Assembly: GCA_951394045.1 (NCBI GenBank)
Contig: OX595992.1
Coordinates: 992,001-1,056,000 of the forward strand
Origin: Nitzschia sp. DOCU1
Taxonomy: Eukaryota; Bacillariophyta; Bacillariophyceae; Bacillariales; Bacillariaceae
Reading direction: 5' to 3'
DNA length: 64,000 nt
The notes below the pieces were generated by a model that made no database searches, was not told where the DNA came from, and worked only from the letters and a program-made list of their open reading frames with translations. The position numbers were made by a program, and so were the translations under genes. Of the stretch, positions 21,372-31,280 are shown in pieces. Position 1 is the stretch's first letter; the number at the start of each line of letters is the position of its first letter.

Positions 21372-22373
21372 CTACTTTCTCCCGATCGCAGAACCGTGCA
21401 TCTGACTCATTCCGACCAGCTCCTTTTCTACATCCGCCACAATAGTCTGCGCCTCGATGTTGAAAAATAACAGACCAATGGGAAAGGGTGCCGACGGACG
21501 AATTTCCTTGTAGTAGCCACTATCCCACATGTGAATGAGAGTATGCCAGGATTTGGCATAGGCTAGCCACATGGAGTAAAAGAACATGCGAGGCGCGATT
21601 TCCCACGCCATTCCAAAACCCGTTCCTTGCGGTCCGAACATTTCTTTCAGGCGTTCGGGGGGCACTCGTTCCATCAAATGTCCACTTTCGTTTATAATCT
21701 CGGCAATGCGATCCACAGAGGGCAACAATTCATATCTCACAAAGGCTTCGTAAGATCTCCAAAGATAAGAATCTGGCTTGTCGCAATCCTCAATGGCCCT
21801 GTGCATAAAGCGCGGAAGTTCCGTACGGGACGTGACTGCGGAGTGAAATCCGGTCGGGCTGCTAGTACTCGGTTTCCTCAAAACGTCTCTCATCCAAATC
21901 AGCATAGACTCCGGGTGTCGGGCATCGAATGGGTAGGAAAACATGGGAGTCTTGACAGATTCTTCCAATAGCTTTTCTCCAATCTCAGCATCGCCGTACT
22001 CGGTGACTATGTAGTCCCTGGCATGATCTAGGTGACTATCTACAAACTGTCGCAGAGAGCCTATGCATAGTGCCTGCATGTGCGTTGTGATGGGGACCAG
22101 TAGGTCGTGACTTTGCGCCAACACTCGTTGAATCTGTGCATCCAGTCGTTGCGACCGCCTTGAATTCAAATGTTCGATCATGTATCCTGCAACGGCTACG
22201 AGGGCTGCAATTGCGTTGCCGAGGTCCATTTGAAGAATCCATTCCCACAGTGCATAGAACGACAGTGGAAGATTTCGTAGATACAATAAGAGAGGTAAGG
22301 AAACTCCGGCGGCCGCTAAAGCGATGACACTTGATGAACCAAGGCGGTTCTTTAGAAGTGGTGAAGGTGACAT
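21372..22373 (-). CDS. Unknown membrane-anchored protein
   Basis: The frame encodes 333 residues not assigned to any family I know. Two hydrophobic stretches (about 16-34 and 52-67) suggest membrane insertion near the N-terminus. The remaining 260 residues are soluble, mixed helical, and rich in Trp, His and Met, with a run of aromatic residues near the C-terminus (FYSMWLAYAKSWHTLIHMW). No catalytic motif is evident. The stop at 21372 may not be the only end: a GT at 21375 and an AG at 21253 would remove a 123-nt intron containing the stop and add about 31 residues ending SDDEEE. The donor (GTAGTC) is weaker than others in the window, so both ends are kept as possible. Confidence 0.72.
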   Translation of the reverse strand: MSPSPLLKNRLGSSSVIALAAAGVSLPLLLYLRNLPLSFYALWEWILQMDLGNAIAALVAVAGYMIEHLNSRRSQRLDAQIQRVLAQSHDLLVPITTHMQALCIGSLRQFVDSHLDHARDYIVTEYGDAEIGEKLLEESVKTPMFSYPFDARHPESMLIWMRDVLRKPSTSSPTGFHSAVTSRTELPRFMHRAIEDCDKPDSYLWRSYEAFVRYELLPSVDRIAEIINESGHLMERVPPERLKEMFGPQGTGFGMAWEIAPRMFFYSMWLAYAKSWHTLIHMWDSGYYKEIRPSAPFPIGLLFFNIEAQTIVADVEKELVGMSQMHGSAIGRK

Positions 22374-22858
22374 GTTCGAACTTGCTTTTTGAAAAGAAAT
22401 GTGAATCGAGACAAAGAGTAAATCTCGATGTCAACGTGCTCTTCCGGGAACGCTCTATGAGTACTTTGTGTGAGTGAAGCAGCGGTTAGTACTTGGGAAT
22501 ACGAGCGGCACACACGAAATGATTGTTTCCTGATTTGGACCATTGTCCACATATCTCAAGTCCGGCACATTTTTGGCTCAAAACTTTACGACAGTGATTG
22601 GAAGATCATTCATTCGGGTTGGTCAAACATCCACCTTGCATTCCGACCGAACGCACGCCCATGGTTCGCGAGTACACGTACGTCATTTTCTGCCGCCAAG
22701 ACGCCTCCAACAGATTGCATCCCAAAAGTCCAACTCGTCCACCATGACCTCGTTGATAATCGGAGGAACACCTTCTGACCCGTACTGTGGTCTCTATCAC
22801 AGTGCCTCGTTCCAACGCGCTTTTGTGATTTCGTCAGGGTGTTTCTTGCCCCGCTGCC
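22374..22858. other. Intergenic between divergent genes
   Basis: 485 bp likely to contain both promoters of the divergent pair. Open frames here overlap on several frames and show no domain. Confidence 0.45.
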
Positions 22859-24535
22859 ATGTCACCCAAAGGCAGAATGAAAGTCGGAGCGTTGCTCGTC
22901 GCGGGCATTGCATCACCATTGACATCGCTGGCATTCCAATCCACATCACCGGTCGTACCTCGGCTGAAAATGACAGCAATAAGACCGAGGACGGCCCCAC
23001 TCCAACTGTTCGATAACAATAATGGTGATAAAAAGGATGAAGCCGCAATCGAAGAAGAAGCCCGCCTTAAAATCTTTGAAAACCGACGGAAGCAAATTCG
23101 ATCGGCACTCAAAAGCGCCGAGTCGATTCGAAATTTGCGGCTCAAAAATGGATGGGTTCCCGAACTGGACCAAGACGGCATACCCATCAAATCGGACAGC
23201 AAGTTTGCATTGTCTGCCACGGCATTCGTGGTGGCTGCCGGAGCGATTGCTTTGAGAATCGGTGGCCGAGCAGCCTTGGTGAGCGCGGTCGGATTGGATT
23301 TTATGACGGACAATCCCGAACTACAGGAACAAATGAATCAAGTGATATCCATGTCGGAATCTATGGATCCAATTCTACGGCTAGCTTTGTTCTCTCTGGC
23401 GTGGACAGTAATAAAGGTGTCTTGCTTTGATGCAGGCGGTGTCGTTTTGGCCTTGAGTAGCGGAATTTTGTTTGGTGGTGTTTTGCAGGGAGCAGTCGTA
23501 TCAGCCTTTGGAGCAACCGTGGGCTCAAGTGTCGCATTTGGACTAGCAAAGTGGGACACCCCTGTGCGAAAAAAAGCATTGGAGGTAGTGGAAGAGAACC
23601 CATCGCTCAAAGGCATCGAGCGTGTAGTGGCGGAAGATGGATTGAAAGCCATTTTGACATTGCGCTTGGCGCCCGTCCTTCCCATTCCGATTGGTCTCTA
23701 CAACTATGTGTATGGAGTCACAAACGTACCATACTTTGATTTTGCGGGTGGAATCTTCCTGGGATCACTGAAACCCTATCTGCTGGATTCTTACTTGGGA
23801 TACTTTGGCAAAGAAATCGTCGACGGTACTGCAGGAAAAGACGGTGGCATACAGGATATTCTTCTCCTGGTAGCACTTGGCTTTAGCGTATTGATTGGGG
23901 TTTTTGCTTCTCAACTGGCAGGAGAAACCTGGGAGGCTGTTCTCGCGGAAGAGCAAGCGGCCAAGAAGAAAAAGGAACTCGAGGGCGATGCTGACGACGA
24001 GCCGGAAAACGATGGGATTATTCGCGAGGTGTTTGGAAGTCAGCTTCCACAATGGATGGTAGGCTTTCAACTCGCACTACGCGAGGCAGATGACCGTATC
24101 AATGGACTCATCCTTCAAGAGTTGGAAGCAAAGGTTTGGAACTACACGGATGCAAACGGCGACAATCCTGTTCCGAGGGCATTGGATCCTTCATACGAAC
24201 CAGGAAGTCCAGAAATCACGGGGTCATACAAGGGTATTGATATGGGCGCACTCACTTGCGATGGCCTCGTGTTGAGCCCCAATCTATTTTCCGTCTTCCT
24301 GCGACTTGCCGACCCTCTTTTGGATGAGGACGCTTTCAAAAATGAATTGGCTGGAGAAACGTCGCGGAATACCGGCAAAAGAGCAGTCATCGAGGCTACC
24401 ACTTCGACTAGCCCAGCTTCAAGTACGACTGGGTCGGTAAGTTTGGTCAAGGACGAACTGATCTATCGATTACAATTCATACGAGACCGCACAGTGGAGA
24501 GGATCGAAGAGCTCGACAAACGATTAGATTCATAG
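22859..24535 (+). CDS. Plastid VTT/DedA-family (TVP38/TMEM64-like) membrane protein
   Basis: The single-exon protein has 558 residues. The signal peptide ends SLA-FQSTS, with Phe26 after the cleavage site, pointing to the plastid. Residues about 190-310 match the VTT (SNARE-associated Golgi) domain: GILFGGVLQGAVVSAFGATVG, then the LRLAPVLPIPIGLYNYVYG segment that is the family's re-entrant signature. About six membrane segments lie between 113 and 352. VTT proteins are known or thought to scramble lipids or carry ions; here, thylakoid or envelope membrane function is inferred. The C-terminal 200 residues are a soluble extension, first charged (KKKKELEGDADDEPEN), then folded, ending in a helix. 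Start at 22859 or at the second Met (22877) are both possible. Its stop lies 108 bp before the first ATG of the next gene. Confidence 0.85.
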   Translation: MSPKGRMKVGALLVAGIASPLTSLAFQSTSPVVPRLKMTAIRPRTAPLQLFDNNNGDKKDEAAIEEEARLKIFENRRKQIRSALKSAESIRNLRLKNGWVPELDQDGIPIKSDSKFALSATAFVVAAGAIALRIGGRAALVSAVGLDFMTDNPELQEQMNQVISMSESMDPILRLALFSLAWTVIKVSCFDAGGVVLALSSGILFGGVLQGAVVSAFGATVGSSVAFGLAKWDTPVRKKALEVVEENPSLKGIERVVAEDGLKAILTLRLAPVLPIPIGLYNYVYGVTNVPYFDFAGGIFLGSLKPYLLDSYLGYFGKEIVDGTAGKDGGIQDILLLVALGFSVLIGVFASQLAGETWEAVLAEEQAAKKKKELEGDADDEPENDGIIREVFGSQLPQWMVGFQLALREADDRINGLILQELEAKVWNYTDANGDNPVPRALDPSYEPGSPEITGSYKGIDMGALTCDGLVLSPNLFSVFLRLADPLLDEDAFKNELAGETSRNTGKRAVIEATTSTSPASSTTGSVSLVKDELIYRLQFIRDRTVERIEELDKRLDS

Positions 24536-24643
24536 AAATGTAGTCGAGGCGGGCGGGCGCTAGCTAGATTGACCCAAACGACTCAAAAATCTTTTCCACA
24601 GATCGTTCTTTCTTTTTTGTCGTTGTTTGTTTTGGTCACGCTA

Positions 24644-26640
24644 ATGTTCTTTTCTCATACTTCAAGGGGCAAACAACAAACACCTTCGACTCCTCCCATC
24701 AGTCGAAAATTCGAACTGCGGGTCGGCTACGCGGTCCTTACGGTCAGCTCGACCATGGCAGACGGCTCCTATGGACTGGCCCCGAATCTACCTTTTGGTG
24801 AAATAAATGTACTGGTTTTGACCGATGTTCACAGCTGGGTCGGCTCTCATGCTCGCCAGGAGCCCCAGTACAATGCTGATTTTGGACACATTGTATCTTT
24901 CTACGAGCAACTGAAGAGTCACTGTGACCAAAATGAAATGGACCTTTGGTTTGTCTCTAACGGAGACTGGGCGCATGGCACAGGCTTAGCGGGTCCTGGG
25001 GATGCATCGGAGTTTCTACCGATTTTGGAGAAGATGCCGTGGGATGTCGTGAACTGTGGGAACCATGAGCTGTACGAATCGTCCAAGGTTAAGTCAATGA
25101 CACACCCGGGAGGCTTTGTTGGTAAGACATGTTAGGACGTGATACATCTATCACTATTATGCTCACGATGCATTGCCCTCTAGATTGGTTTGGAAGTCGA
25201 TATTTGACGAGCAATATTCTACGAGCAAATGATCCCGAAAAGAGACCCCTGGGCCACCGTTACAAAGTATTGGAAGGAAACCACGCAAGGGTATTAGTAT
25301 TTGGATTCATTTACAACATGGAGGATGCCTGTGATGAGGTTGAAATCGTTCCGGTCGAACAAGCTGTAACAGAAGTATGGTTTCTCGACGCCTTGGAGAT
25401 GGAGTTCTACGATGCAATTATGGTTCTGGCACACATGGATATGGTGGATCCTCTGGTGGATGTCATTCGGTCAACAATAAGAGATATACTTGGCCCAGAA
25501 ATTCCGATTCAATTTATCACCGGGCACACTCACCATCGAAATCAAACCGAATTGGATATTAACAGTGCATCGTTTGAGGCAGGCCGCTACCTGGATACTC
25601 TCGGCTTTGTCTCATTTCCGTCGCAGGAATCAGCCTTTTATGAGCGCTTGGACAATCCCAATGCGACGCTATTCAAAAGTGTCTTCTTAGATACAAATGT
25701 GGACTTGTTGTCGGATACGTTAGGTTCGCCTTACTTTGTCACGCCAAATGGGAAGGCGTTGTCAGAGTTTATCGACACGACGCGACAAAGATTAGGTCTC
25801 ACGGACGAAGTCGGCTGCGCTCCAATGGACTATGTCCTCGAAGCAGCCCTTGACGATGAGCGTTCTGTTTTTGCATTGTACCGAGATCAAGTCGTTCCGA
25901 AAATGCTCTTTCCTGAAGTAAATACGGACGACAGCACCAGTGTCATGTTGTTTTCAAAAGACAGTTTTCGATACAATATCTTCTCGTTCGCACCATTGAT
26001 CGTGGATGACATTTGGGCCATTGCGCCGTTCAATGACACAATTACTCTCTTGGGATCCTTCACTGGAACTGATATTGTGAAACTCAACGAAACCATGAAT
26101 GAGAACGGGTATGGGGTAATTCCGTCATGGATTTTGATCGGTGACATGCCCGACGACACGAAATCGTACAAGCTCTTCACCAATGTATTTGGGTCGGATA
26201 TTCTTGCTAACGCTCTCAGTCAAATCGATCCGAACGCAGCGATAAATCCCACTCCGACGCCGTTCTCTTCTACCCTACTCTGGATGTCCTTCGTCATGGA
26301 TCATTGGCCTTGCCAAGGACCAGGTCGCCTTCCCGATTGGTTCCCGACTCCCGACAAGGTGACCAAGAAACTTGGAAGGGATGATGATGACAATGCCAAG
26401 AAAGTTGTCACTGTGGTGTTGATCGTTCTTTTGCTATTTTCGATTTACATTCTCTTTACGTGCTGTCGGTTTTGGTGGAGGATTATCGTTGGTGGACACC
26501 AGCCAATCTTTCAGGATGAAGCGGACCTTATCAAGGCGGAGATGGAACTCGATGAAACTGTGGATTCAGAGGAGCCCCAAGGTAGTGATAATTTGCAAGA
26601 TGAGACAGAGCTGACCGAGGACGATCACGAGATGCTCTAG
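24644..26640 (+). CDS. Membrane-anchored metallophosphoesterase, 5'-nucleotidase-like (MPE-1)
   Basis: Two exons, 24644-25121 and 25184-26640, with a 62-nt GT-AG intron, give 644 residues from the first ATG. Calcineurin-type metal ligands are complete: TDVHSW, NGDWAHG, GNHE, AHMD and GHTHHR, followed by the 5'-nucleotidase-type C-terminal domain. The gene codes for a C-terminal membrane helix (about residues 565-590) and a short acidic tail, so the catalytic part probably faces the vesicle lumen or outside. The start is uncertain: hydrophobic residues (IVLSFLSLFVLVTLMFF) are in frame before the ATG, and CCACAG at 24595-24600 could be an acceptor for a missing first exon supplying the signal peptide. 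Paralogues are at 35431-37315 and 47136-49271. The fungal Smn1-like family is the nearest I can name; the substrate is unknown. Confidence 0.85.
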
Positions 26641-27078
26641 AAGGGTATCGACATACCAGACCTTTCTCGACGACCAAAGTTAGTAGAATTGTCTCGATGT
26701 TGTATGAGTTTAGAGGGATTATCTATATTCCGTAACTTAGTGCGGTAATGATGTTGAAAAGTAGTACTCGCTAGCCAACTATCTAGATTAGATTGGGAGT
26801 AGAGTGGGCTTGTTCTCAGCCAGCCAGGCTTCATTCATTCGACCTACAGGACCACAAGTCCATACGAGAGCGCGCCCGCCTTTCCCGCCAAAAGCCCGCC
26901 CGCAAGACTACCCACTCTCTTCCGACCGACTCAGCTAGCGAGCGTGCCTTCCCAACGCACCACACCATGTTGAGAACGATCAGCACGTGCTGACCATGGC
27001 GGTGTGCCAAGGTCAACGCATGTTGTGTTGTGCAGCTCCTTCATATTTGCTCCTTATCACCATACAAGCTCTTTGACC
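26641..27078. other. Intergenic, no gene seen
   Basis: 438 bp between same-strand genes. GC-rich with several CCGCC/CGCCC runs around 26870-26905. Probably the cyclophilin promoter. Confidence 0.45.
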
Positions 27079-27855
27079 ATGAAGTCTTTTTTGTTTTCTC
27101 TATTGACGCTGGCCTTATGCGCCGTTCCCGCCTCCTCCGAATATGAGGTTCCCATGAAGAAGGCAATTCCTCCAAAAATGGACCCTATTCCGTACGTATT
27201 GAAATCGCTGTCATTTTCGAACGGCTATCCATGCCAGGGTATTCTCACTTGCCCTTCTATCGCCCACAGAACTTTACCGGTGGTAACACACAGAGCGTAC
27301 CTGGATATTGAGGTCGATGGGGCAAAGGTTGGTCGAATTGTAGTCGGACTGTTCGGTGGTGTCGCGCCGAAAGCCGTGGAGAACTTCATGGCATTGTGCA
27401 AATGCGACCGAGGAAAGGGCAAATTGACGGGAAAGGATTTGTGTTACAAGGGATCAAAAATACACCGATCCATTCCTAATTTCATGTTCCAAGGAGGTGA
27501 TTTCACGCATGGAGATGGAACGGGGGGAGAATCCATCTGGGGCGGCTACTTTGAGGACGAATCCTTTCAGGTGAAGCACAACCGGCGATACATGTTGAGT
27601 ATGGCAAATTCCGGCAAGAGAAATACGAATCGATCACAGTGGTACATCAATACAGTAAAGACCCAATGGCTTGACGGAAAGGATGTTGTCTTTGGCATGG
27701 TACTGAGTGGCAAGGACGTCATTACTAAGATTGAAAGTGTGGGAACGCATGGCGGCTTGACAAACGCGAAGGTTGTTATTGTAGACTCTGGGGAACTCCC
27801 GGTGCAGCCCGAAGACGCTACTCCTCGCCTTGTCAGTGCGTCGCTGGAATCCTAA
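27079..27855 (+). CDS. Secretory-pathway cyclophilin (peptidyl-prolyl isomerase)
   Basis: Catalyses cis-trans isomerisation of X-Pro bonds, probably in the ER lumen. A signal peptide (MKSFLFSLLTLALCAVPASS) has no Phe after cleavage. I infer exons 27079-27191 and 27270-27855: the 78 nt between (GTACGT...CCACAG) lack a stop and keep frame, but encode a stretch foreign to cyclophilins, while splicing joins MDPIP to TLPVVTHRAYLDIEV, giving 232 residues (258 unspliced). The core has HRSIPNFMFQGGDF (Arg55, Phe60 and Gln63 of human CypA), SMANSGKRNTNRSQWYI (Gln111 kept; Phe113 becomes Tyr) and QWLDG (Trp121 kept). WLDGKDVVFG replaces CypA His126 with Asp. No ER-retention tail is present. In-frame GTG upstream at 27004 was rejected. 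Confidence 0.9.
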   Translation: MKSFLFSLLTLALCAVPASSEYEVPMKKAIPPKMDPIPYVLKSLSFSNGYPCQGILTCPSIAHRTLPVVTHRAYLDIEVDGAKVGRIVVGLFGGVAPKAVENFMALCKCDRGKGKLTGKDLCYKGSKIHRSIPNFMFQGGDFTHGDGTGGESIWGGYFEDESFQVKHNRRYMLSMANSGKRNTNRSQWYINTVKTQWLDGKDVVFGMVLSGKDVITKIESVGTHGGLTNAKVVIVDSGELPVQPEDATPRLVSASLES

Positions 27856-27938
27856 ATCTAATCCTTAAACTAGCTACCTAGTCACACACTTCCCACATTT
27901 TTCACATTTTTACTTTACTCTTTTGGAATCAAATGAAT

Positions 27939-29662
27939 TTAGATGAGATCGGCCACGTCCATGGGCATTTCAGTAATCTCAGTAGTGTAAAATTGTTCGA
28001 TATCACGGAGGTAACGAACATCGCCCTCAGTGAGAAAGTTGATAGCAACACCCTTACGACCGAAACGTCCAGAACGACCGATACGGTGGATGTAGTTCTC
28101 TCGGTTAGTCGGAAGGTCAAAGTTGATGACAAGCGACACTTGTTGAACATCAATACCACGAGCCAAAAGATCCGTGGTAATCAAGACACGAGACGAACCA
28201 GTACGGAATTCACGCATGATAATGTCACGCTCCCTTTGGTCCATATCTCCGTGCATGCACGAAACGGTAAAATCACGCTTCTGCATTTCCTCTTGCAACC
28301 AGTCGACCTTGCGTCGAGTGTTACAGTAAATGATGGCCTGAGTAATAGTCAGGGTCTCGTAGAGATCGCAAAGCGTCTCGAGCTTCCACTCTTCCCGCTC
28401 CACAGCAATGTAAAACTGCTTGATACCTTCAAGGGTCAACTCGTCCTTCTTTACCAAGATGCGGACGGGTTCACGCATGAAACGCTCAGTTACCTCCAAG
28501 ACATCCAATGGCATGGTGGCAGAAAACAGACAGACTTGGACCGTTTCGGGAAGGAACTTGAAAATATCATAGATTTGGTCCTTGAACCCACGAGAAAGCA
28601 TTTCATCGGCCTCATCCAAGAAGAATTGTCGGATGTTGTCCAATTTGAGTGCCCGACGGTTAATCATGTCAGACACACGTCCAGGAGTTCCAACGACGAC
28701 ATGGACACCATTTTGAAGGGTGCGAATATCGTCACGAACGGCGGTTCCTCCGACACAGGCGTGGACCTTGATATCCATGTAATCCCCAAGAGCCAACACG
28801 ACCTTTTGAATTTGTTGAGCCAATTCGCGGGTAGGAGCCAAGATGAGGGCTTGGCAGTCCTGAAGTTTGGGGTCCACCTTGGCTAGAGAACCAATGGCGA
28901 AGGTGGCCGTTTTACCCTACAGTCGAAAGAAAAGCAAAAAGTGTCAGACGACGCATTCAACCAAAGGCAAAACCTCCAGTTGACGCAACAAAAGCGAGAC
29001 AAAGGTCTGTTTTCGAGTTTTGTGAATTCTCAGACACATCGAGGGTGACTCTTTTCAGACTCGAAAGATGGTGTTTAACAAAATCGTCATCCCTCTACCG
29101 AATCCATACTGGCGATATCGACGCTGCTAAGCTTTCTTACCGTTCCGGATTGAGCTTGGGCAATCAAGTCGCGTCCCATCATGGTGGGCTTGATAGCTCG
29201 TTGCTGGATAGCCGAAGGCTTTTCAAAACCGTACGAGTAAATACCACGAAGAAGTTCTTCCGGAATGTCCATTTGATCAAAGGTTTCAATCGCTTCGTCC
29301 CAGTTAGATTCAAGGTCGGCATCGGTCAATCCACCAGGAAGGGCCTCGCCTTCGGGGGCGGAATCGTCCGCTGGAGGAGGTTCACTGAAGATTGGAAGTT
29401 TGTTAGTAGGTGGGGAGAGAAAAGTTGTTTGTGAGTGCATGATAGTAGTACTCGATTTCAAATTTATGACATAGACGTGAGTTCCGGACGAGTGAGACGC
29501 CCGTTTGGACAAATCAGTCCCACCAATTGTCGTCTTCCGATATCATTGCTTAGTGGCATTTGAAGAGCACTGAATGTTCGACGGCGTCTTTACATTTCCT
29601 TCCAATCTCCCTCCATTCTCAACACCTGAACCCATCAAGACCCACCTGTATTCTTCTGCCAT
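27939..29662 (-). CDS. eIF4A: Translation initiation factor eIF4A (DEAD-box RNA helicase)
   Basis: Unwinds mRNA leaders for ribosome scanning, in the cytosol, as part of eIF4F. Three exons, 29662-29646 (17 nt), 29384-29141 and 28916-27939, give 412 residues, the usual length. The tiny first exon encodes MAEEY and two bases; its join gives [13 protein letters not shown]. All DEAD-box motifs are intact: AQSGTGKT (motif I, rebuilt across intron 2), [22 protein letters not shown] and [11 protein letters not shown]. The first-exon assignment rests on splice signals (CAG/GTGGGT and CTTCAG) and on the typical eIF4A N-terminus. Introns of 261 and 224 nt are the longest in the window, where most are under 125. 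An intron-retaining frame starts at 29512 and is not the likely protein. Confidence 0.96.
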
Positions 29663-31280
29663 TGTGGTTATAACACTTGACAGGTCGCTTTGCTCTTCAA
29701 TAGTAACTTATGGTTGCTCTTTTTGCAATGGGAAAGGAAAGGGCATGGCGGCGAACGCATGTTCGGTAAAAACCATCGCATTGATGATGAGTGGTGGTCC
29801 GCGTGTGGTTGGCCCGCCTCCATCCACGTTGGACAAAGCTCCCTCCGCAAGCCACGAGAACCACTCGACCTTGCACTCATTTCAGTCGGCTCGGAATTTC
29901 ATGCAATCTGATTGGTGGATTACAAGATCTATGGTAGCGAAATTACGTAGAAAATCGCTGTAGAAAAATGGACGGCCATGCCTGGTTACAAACGTCTGTA
30001 CCCCAGCCGTCTGTCCTAACCACAGCGAACTTGACCAGGTACAATACATAGGTAGTAACATTGCATATTTTCAGCATCTGCTTCGAAAATCTGGATAGAG
30101 CAAAATGACACTACCGATAGCTGAGGTTGAGGAGATCCTTCATGAAGGAGCAGACGCCCATGATGATATATTCTGGTCTTTTACTCGTAGGGAACGCAAA
30201 GACCCCTGAGATTTCAATCGCCGATTGCCCCTTACCATGAAGACGAATGCGAGGAATGTACACCTTACTAGCTTAGGTGGCAAATATGGCTCCTGCGAGC
30301 AAAGAGATCGACACCCTTCGATCGTCACGGTACGGTAGTTGCTAATTGGTTAGTGCGTAATCTACTCTGTTTTGACTATATTTCAAAACTAGTGCTTGTT
30401 TCCAACGCCCAGCCGTCGTGTACAACTACCACCACGTGGTCGTAGACTATGGTAACTTTCTCCCCCGGCTGTGAAAACCTTTTCAACAGCCAAGTTTAAG
30501 AGACTTTGAGCTACCGGTGGTCCTTGCTCGTCGTTATAAATTTAAAGAGCGAGTTTCGGTTATCTCCTCTACTAGTAGAGTTATCTTCATACTGTGCGAT
30601 CTACTTCTCATAAATCTTGCTAGAGATGCCCTCGCATTGGGAGTCACAAGATTGGGAACCAGCCGATCGGCGCGCGCACATGGTGCAACATGGTGTGCAA
30701 TGGTCTCAAAAATACAAAATTATTCAGACGTAGATACAAATAAGAATACACTGAGCGCCGGAAATCGCCGATAAGACCTCCACAGAAAAACGAGCGAACC
30801 GCAGGTGAGCCTAAGTAGAATTTCTACAGAGGCGAAAATGGCGGGAACGGCGGGGCATGCGCGACCTGTGTCCAACAAGACTTTTTTGAGTAAAGCATTG
30901 AATGGACTTCGATTTCATCTCTGAGAGACGGAATTGTTCATCCAAGGTTCCAGACAAGCAGTACATCAAATGCCCCTAATATCTTGGTAGGAGTTCACAT
31001 CATCGCTTGAAGCAAGGATAAGCGATCGATTCTGTTGGTGTGGTGGCAAAACAACATAGCTCCGGTGCTGGTAGGACGAAAGTCTCCAGATTGAATTTGA
31101 AGGAATCGATTGTTTTCGTCTTCAGCTGACATACCTGCTGCCACCCCGTCACTTCAAAATCTGAAATTTCGAGGGCGTCAGTTGAACCACTGTCGCATTG
31201 GATTTAACTTTTTGCAACCTGTGGGTAATTGAAAGAGTTTCCAGCTTTCGCAACCAGCAACAACAATCACAGCGTTCGCC
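29663..31280. other. Long intergenic stretch between divergent genes
   Basis: 1,618 bp with no supported gene; open frames at 29574-29963 and 30517-30774 have no recognisable content. It includes the perfect palindrome CTCTACTAGTAGAG at 30567-30580 and a near copy of the TACCGGTA motif at 30512. The ends presumably carry the eIF4A and TPR-gene promoters. Confidence 0.45.

Noticed and set aside
27933..28886. 317-codon plus-strand frame
   Set aside because: It mirrors the eIF4A exon on the other strand; no independent support.
29087..29512. 141-codon frame with a start at 29512
   Set aside because: It reads through the first eIF4A intron and stops in the second; the spliced model gives a standard eIF4A.
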